The notes under the pieces are model-generated. The model worked only from the letters and a program-made list of their open reading frames with translations, was not told where the DNA came from and ran no database searches. This document shows positions 1-8,454 of a stretch of DNA of 64,000 bases, piece after piece. Position numbers and translations under genes: made by a program. Source of the DNA: a virus; IMG/VR virus record IMGVR_UViG_3300020141_000226, positions 1-64,000 of that record, one strand, 5' to 3'. Positions within the stretch are counted from its first letter, which is position 1. Each line of letters starts with the position of its first letter.

Positions 1-1
1 A

Positions 2-2389
2 GGCAAGGATGCGCCAAAGCTAAATGTAGCGTTCTGGGATATTGAGGTAGACTTTGATCCAGAACGTGGCTACGCTAGTCCAGACGATGCGTTCATGCCA
101 ATTACTGCGATTGCTGTTCACCTACAATGGTTAGATACGCTAGTATGTCTTGCTGTACCTCCAAAGACTCTTACAATGGAGCAGGCGCAAGAACAAGTTA
201 AAGAATTTCCTAACACTATTCTGTTTGAAAACGAATACGAAATGTTAGACACATTTTTAAATTTGATCCAAGATGCGGACATATTGAGCGGATGGAATAG
301 TGAGGGATTTGATATGCCCTATACTGTTAATAGAATCATCAAAGTATTAAGCAAAGAAGATACACGCAGACTATGTTTGTTTGACCAATTTCCTAAGAAA
401 AGAGAATACGAAAAATATGGGAAAGATGCTGTTACATATGACTTGGTTGGTCGTGTTCATCTGGACAGTCTCGAGTTGTACAGAAAATATACATACGAAG
501 AAAGACACACCTACAGGTTGGATGCCATTGGAGAGATGGAGGTAGGTGAGAGCAAAACAGTTTACGAAGGTACTCTGGATCAACTTTACAATAACGACTT
601 TCGTAAGTTTATTGAATATAACAGACAAGACTGTGCACTTCTTAACAAGCTAGATCAGAAACTAAAATTTATTGATCTTGCTAATAGTATTGCTCATGAA
701 AATACTGTTCTACTACAAACAACAATGGGTGCGGTAGCTGTAACAGAACAAGCGATTGTAAATGAAGCTCACCATAGAGGAATGGTTGTTCCCGGAAGGC
801 CAAAGCGCGATGAAGACTTAGAAACTCAAGCGGCGGGTGCGTATGTAGCATATCCGAAGAAAGGTCTTCATGACTGGATTGGATCAATGGATATTAACTC
901 ACTATATCCGTCAGCGATTCGAGCATTGAACATGGGTCCAGAAACTATTATTGGTCAGTTGCGTCAAGATTATACACAAGCAGAAATTTCTACTAAGATA
1001 GCAAAAGGTTCTAGCTTTGCCGCGGCATGGGAAGGTAAGTTTGGCAGTAACGAATACGAGTTTGTTATGGCTAAGGATCGATCAAACGATATCACTATCG
1101 ATTGGGAAGATGGAAGAGTAGATGTGTTAAGTGGAGCACAGATATACGAACTTATATTCGAAAGTCGACAACCCTGGATGATCAGTGCCAACGGTACTAT
1201 CTTCACTTATGAGAAAGAAGGTATTATTCCTGGATTGCTAGCAAGATGGTACTCTGAGCGTAAAGACATGCAGAAGAAATTAAAAGAGGCCATAGATGCT
1301 GGAAATAAAATTGAAGAAGAATATTGGGATAAACGTCAGCTGGTTAAAAAGATTAATCTTAACAGCCTGTACGGTGCTATCCTTAACGCTGGCTGTCGTT
1401 TTTTCGACAATCGCATTGGTCAGTCAACCACCCTTACCGGGCGTAGAATCGCTCGGCATATGGCCTCAAAAGTAAATGAAGTTATCACAGGAGAATACAA
1501 CTATCTTGGAAAGAGTGTAATCTACGGAGACACTGACTCAGTTTACTTTAGTGCTTACACAACTTTAAAAAACGATATTAACAAAGGCCTAGTTCCTTGG
1601 GATAAAGATACGGTTGTTAGCCTGTATGACACTATCGGTGAAGAAGTCAACAACACATTCCCACAGTTTATGCTAGACGATTTTCATTGTCCTAAGAGTC
1701 GCGGGAACGTGATTAAGGCAGGACGAGAACTGGTTGCTATCAAAGGTTTGTTTATTACCAAAAAACGGTATGCTGTATTGTACTATGACAAAGACGGTAA
1801 GAGGCAAGATGTAGGCGATAAGCCAGGTAAGATCAAAGCTATGGGCCTGGACTTGAAGCGTAGTGATACTCCAGAATTTATGCAGAAGTTTTTAGAAGAG
1901 GTATTGACCAAAGTGCTTAACAACGCACAAGAAGAAGACATTCTAGAAATGATAAGTAAATTCCGAACAGAGTTTAAAGCAAGGCCAGGTTGGGAGAAAG
2001 GTAGTCCCAAACGTGCTAACAACATTGCGGAGTATCAAGCCAAAGAAGTAAAAGCAGGCAAAACAAACATGCCCGGACACGTTCGAGCCAGCATTAACTG
2101 GAATACCCTCAAACGTATGAACGGTGACAAGTACAGTCAACAAATTGTAGACGGTATGAAAGTTATTGTTTGCAAGATGAAAGAAAATCCACTTGGATAT
2201 ACCAGTGTTGCGTATCCAGTAGATGAACTACGTTTACCTAAGTGGTTCCAAGAACTTCCATTCGATCACAGCGAAATGGAAACAACTATTATCAATAATA
2301 AACTTGATAATCTTATTGGCGTACTAGAATGGGACTTAGAATCAACGACCCAAGATAATACGTTTGGCAGTTTATTCAGCTTTGAATAA
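2..2389 (+). CDS. gp43: B-family DNA polymerase (T4 gp43-like), 5' end outside window
   Basis: Replicative DNA polymerase with 3'-5' proofreading. The reading frame is open from base 2, and the exonuclease I motif FWDIEVDFDP (bases 32-61) lies upstream of the first ATG in the window (95), so the true start is before the window and this is the C-terminal ~795 residues. Visible polymerase motifs are DINSLYPS (motif A, near base 890), KINLNSLYGA (motif B, near 1348) and YGDTDSVY (motif C, near 1523). The residues needed for catalysis are therefore intact. The product would work at the phage fork with the clamp encoded immediately downstream, as in T4. It ends 54 bases before the clamp gene, which has its own promoter. 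Confidence 0.97.
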   Translation, partial: GKDAPKLNVAFWDIEVDFDPERGYASPDDAFMPITAIAVHLQWLDTLVCLAVPPKTLTMEQAQEQVKEFPNTILFENEYEMLDTFLNLIQDADILSGWNSEGFDMPYTVNRIIKVLSKEDTRRLCLFDQFPKKREYEKYGKDAVTYDLVGRVHLDSLELYRKYTYEERHTYRLDAIGEMEVGESKTVYEGTLDQLYNNDFRKFIEYNRQDCALLNKLDQKLKFIDLANSIAHENTVLLQTTMGAVAVTEQAIVNEAHHRGMVVPGRPKRDEDLETQAAGAYVAYPKKGLHDWIGSMDINSLYPSAIRALNMGPETIIGQLRQDYTQAEISTKIAKGSSFAAAWEGKFGSNEYEFVMAKDRSNDITIDWEDGRVDVLSGAQIYELIFESRQPWMISANGTIFTYEKEGIIPGLLARWYSERKDMQKKLKEAIDAGNKIEEEYWDKRQLVKKINLNSLYGAILNAGCRFFDNRIGQSTTLTGRRIARHMASKVNEVITGEYNYLGKSVIYGDTDSVYFSAYTTLKNDINKGLVPWDKDTVVSLYDTIGEEVNNTFPQFMLDDFHCPKSRGNVIKAGRELVAIKGLFITKKRYAVLYYDKDGKRQDVGDKPGKIKAMGLDLKRSDTPEFMQKFLEEVLTKVLNNAQEEDILEMISKFRTEFKARPGWEKGSPKRANNIAEYQAKEVKAGKTNMPGHVRASINWNTLKRMNGDKYSQQIVDGMKVIVCKMKENPLGYTSVAYPVDELRLPKWFQELPFDHSEMETTIINNKLDNLIGVLEWDLESTTQDNTFGSLFSFE

Positions 2390-2396
2390 AATTTAT

Positions 2397-2425
2397 TTGA
2401 CAAAAAACATTTTTCTAAATATACT
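2397..2425 (+). promoter_or_regulatory. sigma70-type promoter for the sliding clamp gene
   Basis: TTGACA at 2397-2402, a 17-base spacer, and TATACT at 2420-2425 form a near-perfect host-type early promoter in the gap between the polymerase stop and the clamp start. An AAGGA ribosome-binding site follows before ATG 2444. Confidence 0.85.
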
Positions 2426-2443
2426 ATACAAAAGGACATTAAC

Positions 2444-3178
2444 ATGAAAGACATTCTTCAAGACATAGTAGGTCACACACATAACCTTGGTTTCCTAAAT
2501 ATCGTGAAAATTACTGGAGACGAAAAGGCAACTTTAATCGACAGTATGGCAGATGACCGTAGCGTTATCATGTACGCCGAAACTGCTAATCCATATCCAG
2601 ATATGATTGGCGTATTCGGTATGCCACAAATGAACAAACTCAAGTATCACTTGGATTGTCCAGAGTACAGAGAAGATGCCAAGATTGAAGTAGTAGTAGC
2701 AGATCGTAACGGTGATACTATTCCAGTTGGTCTTCACTTTGAAAACAAGGCCGGCGATTTTAAAAACGACTATCGTTTTATGAATACAGATATCATTAAC
2801 GAAAAGTTAAAGACTGTTAAATTCCGCGGTGTAAAGTGGGATGTTGAAATTAGTCCTACTGTACAGGCTATCCAGCGTTTCCAATTCCAAGCGGCTGCTA
2901 ATAACGAGCACACAACTTTCTTGGCAAAGACAGACGGTGGTAAGTTAAAGTTTACATTTGGTGATGTTAGTACACATGGTGGTGAATTTATTTTTGCTAC
3001 AGATGTTACAGGTACCTTAAACAAAGGTTGGACATGGCCAGTTATTAGTGTCCTAAGTATTTTAAAAATCGCCGATGCTAACAATGCTACAATTAGTTTT
3101 AGCAATGAAGGCGCAATGCAGATCACTTTAGATAGCGGTTTGGCAACTTACAAGTACATCATTCCAGCGCAGGCATGA
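2444..3178 (+). CDS. gp45: Sliding clamp, DNA polymerase processivity factor (T4 gp45-like)
   Basis: Ring-shaped clamp that tethers the polymerase to DNA. In T4 it is also the mobile activator of late transcription together with gp33 and gp55. The 244-residue length is close to T4 gp45 (228). The overall sequence pattern, starting MKDILQDIV and ending with a hydrophobic strand and IIPAQA, matches the gp45 family in T4-like marine phages. It lies directly after gp43 and has its own strong promoter. Its stop overlaps the next start (ATGATAA at 3175). Confidence 0.9.
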   Translation: MKDILQDIVGHTHNLGFLNIVKITGDEKATLIDSMADDRSVIMYAETANPYPDMIGVFGMPQMNKLKYHLDCPEYREDAKIEVVVADRNGDTIPVGLHFENKAGDFKNDYRFMNTDIINEKLKTVKFRGVKWDVEISPTVQAIQRFQFQAAANNEHTTFLAKTDGGKLKFTFGDVSTHGGEFIFATDVTGTLNKGWTWPVISVLSILKIADANNATISFSNEGAMQITLDSGLATYKYIIPAQA

Positions 3179-3543
3179 TAAACGGAATAGTCCAACACGG
3201 AAAATATATGTATGTACATGGGGGGCATGCCAGTGGTCCTCATGTTAATATGAGTAAGCCGTCTGCTGGTCTGGTTCGGTTTGACGGTACTAACTTACAG
3301 GTATATGACGGCAGTACTTGGATGACCATTCCCGGTTCATCTGCATCTGTTGGAATGAACTCGGTGGCAGAATCAGCAATTGATTGGGCTATGAAGAAGA
3401 TGTCGGAAGAACAGGAATTTTTGGAGTTGGCAAAAACTTCTAAATCTGTTACAATAGCATTAGAAAACCTAAATAAAGCCAAAGCAGAACTAAAACTAAT
3501 AGCCACATTGGCGAGAGAACACGATGAAGAAACCACCAGTTAA
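3175..3543 (+). CDS. Conserved T4-like phage protein of unknown function
   Basis: 122 residues, translationally coupled to the clamp by a 4-base overlap. The N-terminal half is glycine rich, with a stretch resembling short structural modules of phage virion proteins (VRFDGTNLQVYDGSTWM). The C-terminal ~50 residues are predicted coiled coil (EEQEFLELAKTS onward), rich in Lys, Glu and Ala. A protein of this layout is familiar in marine T4-like genomes, but its role is not known to me. It overlaps the start of dpdA by 20 bases. Confidence 0.7.
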   Translation: MINGIVQHGKYMYVHGGHASGPHVNMSKPSAGLVRFDGTNLQVYDGSTWMTIPGSSASVGMNSVAESAIDWAMKKMSEEQEFLELAKTSKSVTIALENLNKAKAELKLIATLAREHDEETTS

Positions 3544-5176
3544 TTTAACACCACTACAGAAAGACTATGCTGTCTATTTGCCAGCTATCAGTAGTTTTTA
3601 TAGTACCTATGTTGCTAAACAACGATTAGAAAAATTTGTATCAGATGATCGTATCCCTGATGGATTTGATCGTGGCATTGAAGGAATGAATTTCCTTAAT
3701 CCGGAACAAGGATACTTTACATACAAATATGCTTTGTACTCCGCAGGTCACGCACAACTTGATCTTGAAAAAAGCCTAGAACAAGAATCAATGATTCAGC
3801 AACGAGATCGTGGTAACACGATGATATTAGGTGACTCTGGTGGATACCAGATTGGTAAGGGTGTTCTTAAGTTTGATTGGTTAAACTTTGAAGGTAAAGA
3901 AGCTAACAAGACTCGACAAAAGATTTTAGAGTGGTTAGAACTAACTGCTGATTGGTCTATGATGTTAGACGTGCCGACTTGGGCCTGTGACCATATACAT
4001 AGTCCAAAGACTGGGTTAAAAACATTTGAAGATTGTCTAGATAAGACAAAATTCAACAACAAATATTTCTTAGATAATCGATTAGGACAAACTAAATGGC
4101 TTAATGTATTACAAGGTGGAGATTGGGATACTGCCGAGAAGTGGTATAATGGAGTAAAAGAATTTAGCGATCCAAGTGGACCTTATGCTGGTAAAGAAGC
4201 AGAAGGTTGGGCATTCGGTGGTGCTAACATGTGTAAGATGGATATCACACTCAAGCGTCTAATGACCTTGCGTGAAGATGGTTTGCTAAAAGGTAAGAAC
4301 TGGATCCACTTTTTGGGTACAGCACAGTTAGATTGGTCATGCTATCTAACACAAATTCAACGACAACTTAGGAAACATATTAATGAAGAAATTACCATCT
4401 CTTTTGATTGCGCCTCACCGTTTATCGCAACAGCACACGGACTTGTCTATACAAACGCACAACACACAAATAAAAGGTGGAGTGTTATTATGGACAAAGC
4501 ACCAGATAACAAAGCACTTTCAGAGTCAGACATCCAATTCCCATTCGAATCAGAAATTGGCAGCAGATTAGTAATGACAGATATCGCCTACTATGACCTA
4601 GGCGAACGCAAGACAAATATAGAATTAGGTGTAGATTCAAAAGGCAATCAAGTTAAATTTGATCACCTAAATCCAGAGCACTATAATATAGTACCTCGTA
4701 AAAACAAACTTGATAAAATTCCAAATAAAACAAGTTGGGATAGTTTTTCTTACGCTCTAATGATGGGACATAATGTTGAATGTCATATTAAAGCTGTTCA
4801 ACGTGCTCAACAATTAATGGATATTGAGTGTACTAGATTTAAACCCGATTGGAGAGATTTCTTTTTAGAAGGCAAGAAAGAAAAAGAATTTAGTGACTGG
4901 GTTCCCCGCAGGATTCTTTATTTCTCTACATTCATTGAAGAACTATTCAATACCAAAACTAAAGACGAAGCATTTGCGTTAATTGATAGTGCGTTAGTAT
5001 TCTTGCGTACTTTAGAAGGTGCTCGATTACAAGGCGGACCTGTTGCCTATGGTAACAAAGGTCTGTTCATAGAAGAAGAGACAGCAGTTAAGAAAACTAA
5101 AGATGGTGAAATAATTTTTGATCAACAAGACGATAACGAACTACGTGTACTAGAGGAAAAAATTCATGAATCGTGA
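3524..5176 (+). CDS. dpdA: DpdA-like 7-deazaguanine DNA transglycosylase
   Basis: Member of the tRNA-guanine transglycosylase (TGT) superfamily. DpdA proteins exchange guanine in DNA for a 7-deazaguanine such as preQ0. The TGT signature appears as LGDSGGYQIGKG, with Asp104 aligning with the TGT general base, and ISFDCASPF carries Asp295, aligning with the TGT nucleophile (FDC.P context). DVPTWACDH and HFLGTAQLDW are further barrel strands. Length 550 residues suits phage DpdA. I see no CxCxxC...H zinc site near the C terminus, unlike tRNA-type TGT. FolE, QueE and a QueD-like protein in the same strand segment support DNA modification. A tRNA substrate cannot be excluded from sequence alone. 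Confidence 0.85.
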   Translation: MKKPPVNLTPLQKDYAVYLPAISSFYSTYVAKQRLEKFVSDDRIPDGFDRGIEGMNFLNPEQGYFTYKYALYSAGHAQLDLEKSLEQESMIQQRDRGNTMILGDSGGYQIGKGVLKFDWLNFEGKEANKTRQKILEWLELTADWSMMLDVPTWACDHIHSPKTGLKTFEDCLDKTKFNNKYFLDNRLGQTKWLNVLQGGDWDTAEKWYNGVKEFSDPSGPYAGKEAEGWAFGGANMCKMDITLKRLMTLREDGLLKGKNWIHFLGTAQLDWSCYLTQIQRQLRKHINEEITISFDCASPFIATAHGLVYTNAQHTNKRWSVIMDKAPDNKALSESDIQFPFESEIGSRLVMTDIAYYDLGERKTNIELGVDSKGNQVKFDHLNPEHYNIVPRKNKLDKIPNKTSWDSFSYALMMGHNVECHIKAVQRAQQLMDIECTRFKPDWRDFFLEGKKEKEFSDWVPRRILYFSTFIEELFNTKTKDEAFALIDSALVFLRTLEGARLQGGPVAYGNKGLFIEEETAVKKTKDGEIIFDQQDDNELRVLEEKIHES

Positions 5177-5684
5177 TTATGCATCTGGTACAAGTGAAGA
5201 AACTTTATTCTTCACTGGAAAAGAAATTGAGCATAGTGCCGCTTACGGAATGGATACATTGTTTGTAACTGGTATCCAAAACCCTGCTGAAATTATTGTG
5301 TTGGCTAAACAAGAAAAAGTTAAACATATATATTTTGGAGCGAATCAAAGTTTTAATCCTCGAAGTACTGATGAATTGAAACAATGGGAACTGATGATTG
5401 TCTCTTTACTCAAACAAGATTTTTGGGCGACACTAGATTTTGATATTAAATTTGCCGAAGATATTTTAGAATGTTCATTTAACGACTATCGAAAATTTAT
5501 TCCTATGATTTCGGCAAAACTTCCCCACTTGACAAAGTTTAATTACAATGCTATACTAAAGATTGATGATAAGGACTTCGAGGCAACTAACCCCGGAGTT
5601 TGGACTCATAGGTTACATGATTTATTGGATCATAGTAAGTTCACAGATTGGGATCAATACAAAGAGGATGAGATTATCAAATGA
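5166..5684 (+). CDS. Unknown protein coupled to dpdA
   Basis: 172 residues overlapping the end of dpdA by 11 bases, so the two are probably translated together. It is soluble, with alternating alpha/beta character (TLFVTGIQNPAEIIVLAKQ, then VKHIYFGANQSF, which looks like a Rossmann-type strand-helix-strand). I recognise no catalytic motif. The tight coupling suggests a job in base insertion or modification, but that is inference from position only. Confidence 0.7.
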   Translation: MNRDYASGTSEETLFFTGKEIEHSAAYGMDTLFVTGIQNPAEIIVLAKQEKVKHIYFGANQSFNPRSTDELKQWELMIVSLLKQDFWATLDFDIKFAEDILECSFNDYRKFIPMISAKLPHLTKFNYNAILKIDDKDFEATNPGVWTHRLHDLLDHSKFTDWDQYKEDEIIK

Positions 5685-5884
5685 AAGAATTTTTAGTTAA
5701 AGATCAGCCCGGATTTAGAGTTCGCGTAACAATTAAAGATGTGCTAATGCCATCAGATTTAAAGAACATCGAATTCCATCAAGAGTGTAAAAACGCAGAC
5801 GGAACTGTTACCGATACTAGCGTATATCAGTTCTTTATGACAGAAGAAGAAATTAAAACGCTAGCCCAAGGACTTACAGCATGA
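5681..5884 (+). CDS. Small unknown protein
   Basis: 67 residues, overlapping its upstream neighbour by 4 bases (ATGA) and its downstream neighbour by 4 bases. Acidic/basic mixed composition with no membrane segment. The pattern VRVTIKDVLMPSD followed by a conserved-looking YQFFMTEEEIKTLAQGL tail suggests a small beta-alpha domain. Function unknown. Confidence 0.6.
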   Translation: MKEFLVKDQPGFRVRVTIKDVLMPSDLKNIEFHQECKNADGTVTDTSVYQFFMTEEEIKTLAQGLTA

Positions 5885-6279
5885 GTGATCTATCAATGAT
5901 TTGGGTCACCTTCCGTAAAGAAGGTATTCATATGTACCCTGCCGCGGCAACTGATCCTAAGTTAGCCACAGGCGACGAATACGATGTCAGTTTCCTTGGA
6001 ACTCCGCATCGTCATATTTTCCATTTTAAAGTCGCTATCCAGGTCTTCCAAGATGATCGTGACATTGAATTTATCCAGTTTAAGCGTTGGCTTGAGAAGT
6101 GCTACAATGATGGCATTCTTGAACTCAACCACAAATCCTGTGAGATGATTGCTCGTGATTTAAACGACACCATCAAAGCAAGATATCCCGGTCGTAAGAC
6201 TGAGATTGAAGTAAGTGAGGATGGCGAGAATGGCGCTACCCTTACGTTTTTTAACCATATTTCTACAATGGAATCTTAA
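5881..6279 (+). CDS. QueD/6-pyruvoyl-tetrahydropterin synthase-like protein
   Basis: 132 residues with the T-fold layout of 6-carboxytetrahydropterin synthase, the second step of the 7-deazaguanine pathway after FolE. A histidine in GIHMYPAAA (His17) and the pair in TPHRHIFHF (His43, His45) match the three zinc ligands of the family. A C-terminal EVSEDGENGA segment matches the region of the pterin-anchoring glutamate. The cysteine that normally sits just before the HxH pair is absent, as is the usual LDH motif, so activity may be altered. Context with FolE, QueE and DpdA supports the family call. It could instead be a pterin-binding relative with another role. Confidence 0.55.
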   Translation: MSDLSMIWVTFRKEGIHMYPAAATDPKLATGDEYDVSFLGTPHRHIFHFKVAIQVFQDDRDIEFIQFKRWLEKCYNDGILELNHKSCEMIARDLNDTIKARYPGRKTEIEVSEDGENGATLTFFNHISTMES

Positions 6280-6280
6280 A

Positions 6281-6511
6281 ATGGCACAACCAGCCTATAT
6301 TCAAAAAACCCTTTTTATGAAGCCCGAAGTTAAAAAGATCTTTGACGATCTTGATGCTTGGTTAGACCATTGCCGGCTTAACCTTATTAATTACGATCCT
6401 AAGGATCTTTACAAATCTCAAGAATATAGATACTTCGCTCGTCCTGCGTGGAACGGTGAGCGCAAACCTTACCTAGGTAACAAACCACGCTATAATAACA
6501 ATAGGAACTAA
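6281..6511 (+). CDS. Small conserved phage protein, unknown function
   Basis: 76 residues. ATG 6281 is chosen because it follows the previous stop by one base and begins the conserved-looking MAQPAYIQKTLFMKPEV. A longer in-frame start at 6215 would overlap the preceding gene by 65 bases and is less likely. The C terminus is rich in Arg, Asn, Pro and Tyr (RYNNNRN), suggesting nucleic-acid contact. No known domain recognised. Confidence 0.6.
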   Translation: MAQPAYIQKTLFMKPEVKKIFDDLDAWLDHCRLNLINYDPKDLYKSQEYRYFARPAWNGERKPYLGNKPRYNNNRN

Positions 6512-6512
6512 T

Positions 6513-7607
6513 ATGACAGTATACCTCGTAGATCTCGAGGCTGTTGAAACTAGGTACACGGGTCAATGGAAGACTCATGTACCTAATCTCTTGCGAAAGG
6601 CAGGACACAATGTTCAAATTATCTCTGGTCCCGCAGATATCCCTAGTGCTACTACCCCTGGGGCTTTTCTTAATTTTGGCGGCACAAACATCTACAAAGC
6701 TCGGCAGGTTGAGCAGATGGGTCGGCTATTTTGCGACGGAGCCGTTCATGCAGGTGATCATTTTATATTTACTGATGCTTGGCACCCTGGTATCATCAAT
6801 CTCAAGTACATGAGTGAGTTGCTGAATATTCCAGTAACTACACACGGGCTTTGGCATGCTGGCAGTTATGATCCACAAGATTTTCTTGGGCGCTTAGTTG
6901 GCGCTAAGAAATGGGTTAGACACGCTGAGAAAAGTTTCTTTTATGCGTTTGATCACAACTATTTTGCCACAGACTTCCATATTAGGATGTTTGTAGACAA
7001 CTTGTTAGAAGACGGTTTCAAGAGTGAAAATCCCTGGTATGAGTTAGATTTTGAAGATTATCAAACTAGTGGTAAGATTGTACGCACAGGTTGGCCTATG
7101 GAGTATATGGAAAATACATTAACAATGTATAAGAACATGTCCAAGCGTGATCTTATTTTGTTTCCGCATCGCATTGCTCCAGAGAAGCAAGTTGAAATTT
7201 TCCGTGACTTGAAAGAACATCTACCACAATATGAATTCGTTGTGTGTCAGGATCAACAGCTAACAAAGAATGAATATCATAATTTGCTAGGTGAAGCTAA
7301 ACTAGTGTTCAGCGCAAACTTACAAGAAACGTTAGGTATTAGTTGTTATGAAGGTGCTATTGTAGATGCTATTCCAATGGTTCCGGATCGTTTAAGTTAT
7401 ACAGAAATGTATTACGATACATTTAAGTATCCGGAGATGTGGACCCGCAATTGGGAAAATTATGTCGGGTATCGCCCACAGCTATGCGCTCAGATTATTC
7501 AGTACATGACCAATTACGATAAATTTGTTCCTACTGTACGAAAGCAGACATCGGATCTAACAGAACATTTCTTTAGTGCTAATAAACTATTGGGAAATAT
7601 TAAATGA
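6513..7607 (+). CDS. GT-B-type glycosyltransferase-like protein
   Basis: 364 residues. The second half has the layout of a GT-B nucleotide-sugar binding domain: LILFPHRIAPEKQVEIFRDL (family-4-type phosphate-contact loop region), a strand at YEFVVCQD, and ETLGISCYEGAIVDAIPMVP, equivalent to the E-x7-E donor-binding region of retaining glycosyltransferases. The first half (FGGTNIYKARQ...FTDAWHP) would be the acceptor domain. It overlaps a sugar-nucleotide dehydrogenase gene by 4 bases and lies among DNA-modification genes, so glycosylation of a modified base or of a virion or host surface component are both possible. The substrate is unknown. Confidence 0.65.
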   Translation: MTVYLVDLEAVETRYTGQWKTHVPNLLRKAGHNVQIISGPADIPSATTPGAFLNFGGTNIYKARQVEQMGRLFCDGAVHAGDHFIFTDAWHPGIINLKYMSELLNIPVTTHGLWHAGSYDPQDFLGRLVGAKKWVRHAEKSFFYAFDHNYFATDFHIRMFVDNLLEDGFKSENPWYELDFEDYQTSGKIVRTGWPMEYMENTLTMYKNMSKRDLILFPHRIAPEKQVEIFRDLKEHLPQYEFVVCQDQQLTKNEYHNLLGEAKLVFSANLQETLGISCYEGAIVDAIPMVPDRLSYTEMYYDTFKYPEMWTRNWENYVGYRPQLCAQIIQYMTNYDKFVPTVRKQTSDLTEHFFSANKLLGNIK

Positions 7608-8407
7608 TTGATTTAAAAATTGGAATTGTAGGCTTAGGATTTGTTGGAGAAGCGATTCGTAATTCATGCGATTGGGGCTTGGGGCATGTTGTGTGCGTTG
7701 ATTCAGATGCGCGAAAAGGACATGTCGGAACTTATGCTCAATTAATGGAGTGTGAAGGTATATTTGTATGCGTCCCTAGTCCTACCAAAAACGACGGAAG
7801 TTGTGACACAAGTATTTTGGAAGATGTACTTTCTAAGCTAGAAGGATTCAAAGGTGTTGTTATTTCTAAAGTAACGGCACCACCGGATGTATATCAACGA
7901 CTTGGAGAGAAATATCCTAACCTAGTACATGCTCCAGAATTCTTAACTGCCGCTAATGCCAATAGAGATTATTCCAACGCTCAATGGAGTATCATCGGTG
8001 GTAGCGTTCGTGCTTATCGACACGAAGCTGAGAGGATTATTAAACTAACTCAACCCAGTTTAACAACAATCAAGTTCTGTAGTATTGGAGATGCCGCGCT
8101 AGCCAAATATGCTATCAACAGCTTTCTAGCAACTAAAGTGATTTTTATGAACGAGCTATACCAACTGGCAGAAAAGGCTGGATTGAATTATGATATAGTT
8201 ACTAATTTGATCAAGCAAGACAGTCGAATTGGAGACAGTCATATGCGTGTTCCAGGAACTGACGGATCTTTAGGGTTTGGTGGATATTGTTTCCCAAAAG
8301 ATACAAACGCACTACTCAAATACGCAGAACAAGTAAAATCACCAATGAACGTATTAGAATCAGCAGTTAAGAAAAATACGTTGTTAAGGTTGACGGAACC
8401 TAAATAA
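7604..8407 (+). CDS. UDP-glucose/GDP-mannose dehydrogenase-like protein, short form
   Basis: 267 residues. An N-terminal Rossmann fold with GLGFVG (residues 10-15) binds NAD. The central helical domain carries GFGGYCFPKDT with the catalytic-type Cys229 of the UDP-glucose dehydrogenase family. Known members are about 390-450 residues and end with a UDP-binding domain. That domain is missing here, because the frame stops soon after the central helix, so the protein may use a different substrate or be non-canonical. It is translationally coupled to the glycosyltransferase at 6513, suggesting the two supply and transfer a sugar. Confidence 0.75.
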   Translation: MIDLKIGIVGLGFVGEAIRNSCDWGLGHVVCVDSDARKGHVGTYAQLMECEGIFVCVPSPTKNDGSCDTSILEDVLSKLEGFKGVVISKVTAPPDVYQRLGEKYPNLVHAPEFLTAANANRDYSNAQWSIIGGSVRAYRHEAERIIKLTQPSLTTIKFCSIGDAALAKYAINSFLATKVIFMNELYQLAEKAGLNYDIVTNLIKQDSRIGDSHMRVPGTDGSLGFGGYCFPKDTNALLKYAEQVKSPMNVLESAVKKNTLLRLTEPK

Positions 8408-8418
8408 AGTAGTAAAAT
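8390..8418 (+). promoter_or_regulatory. sigma70-type promoter for folE, with overlapping late-type motif
   Basis: TTGACG at 8390-8395, a 17-base spacer and TAAAAT at 8413-8418. The spacer contains CTAAATA (8400-8406), similar to the late-promoter core. The expected transcript would start near 8424, at the base of a small hairpin (ATGTC 8422-8426 with GACAT 8433-8437). A CGGAG ribosome-binding site precedes ATG 8455. Confidence 0.65.
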
Positions 8419-8454
8419 AAAATGTCATCCTCGACATAAACTCGGAGAATAAAA

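Noticed and set aside
2-2389. Possible intein or split in the DNA polymerase
   Set aside because: Motifs A, B and C follow each other with normal spacing and there is no insertion.
6215-6280. Longer start for the small gene ending at 6511
   Set aside because: It would overlap the QueD-like gene by 65 bases in a run where neighbours meet within a few bases. ATG 6281 fits better.
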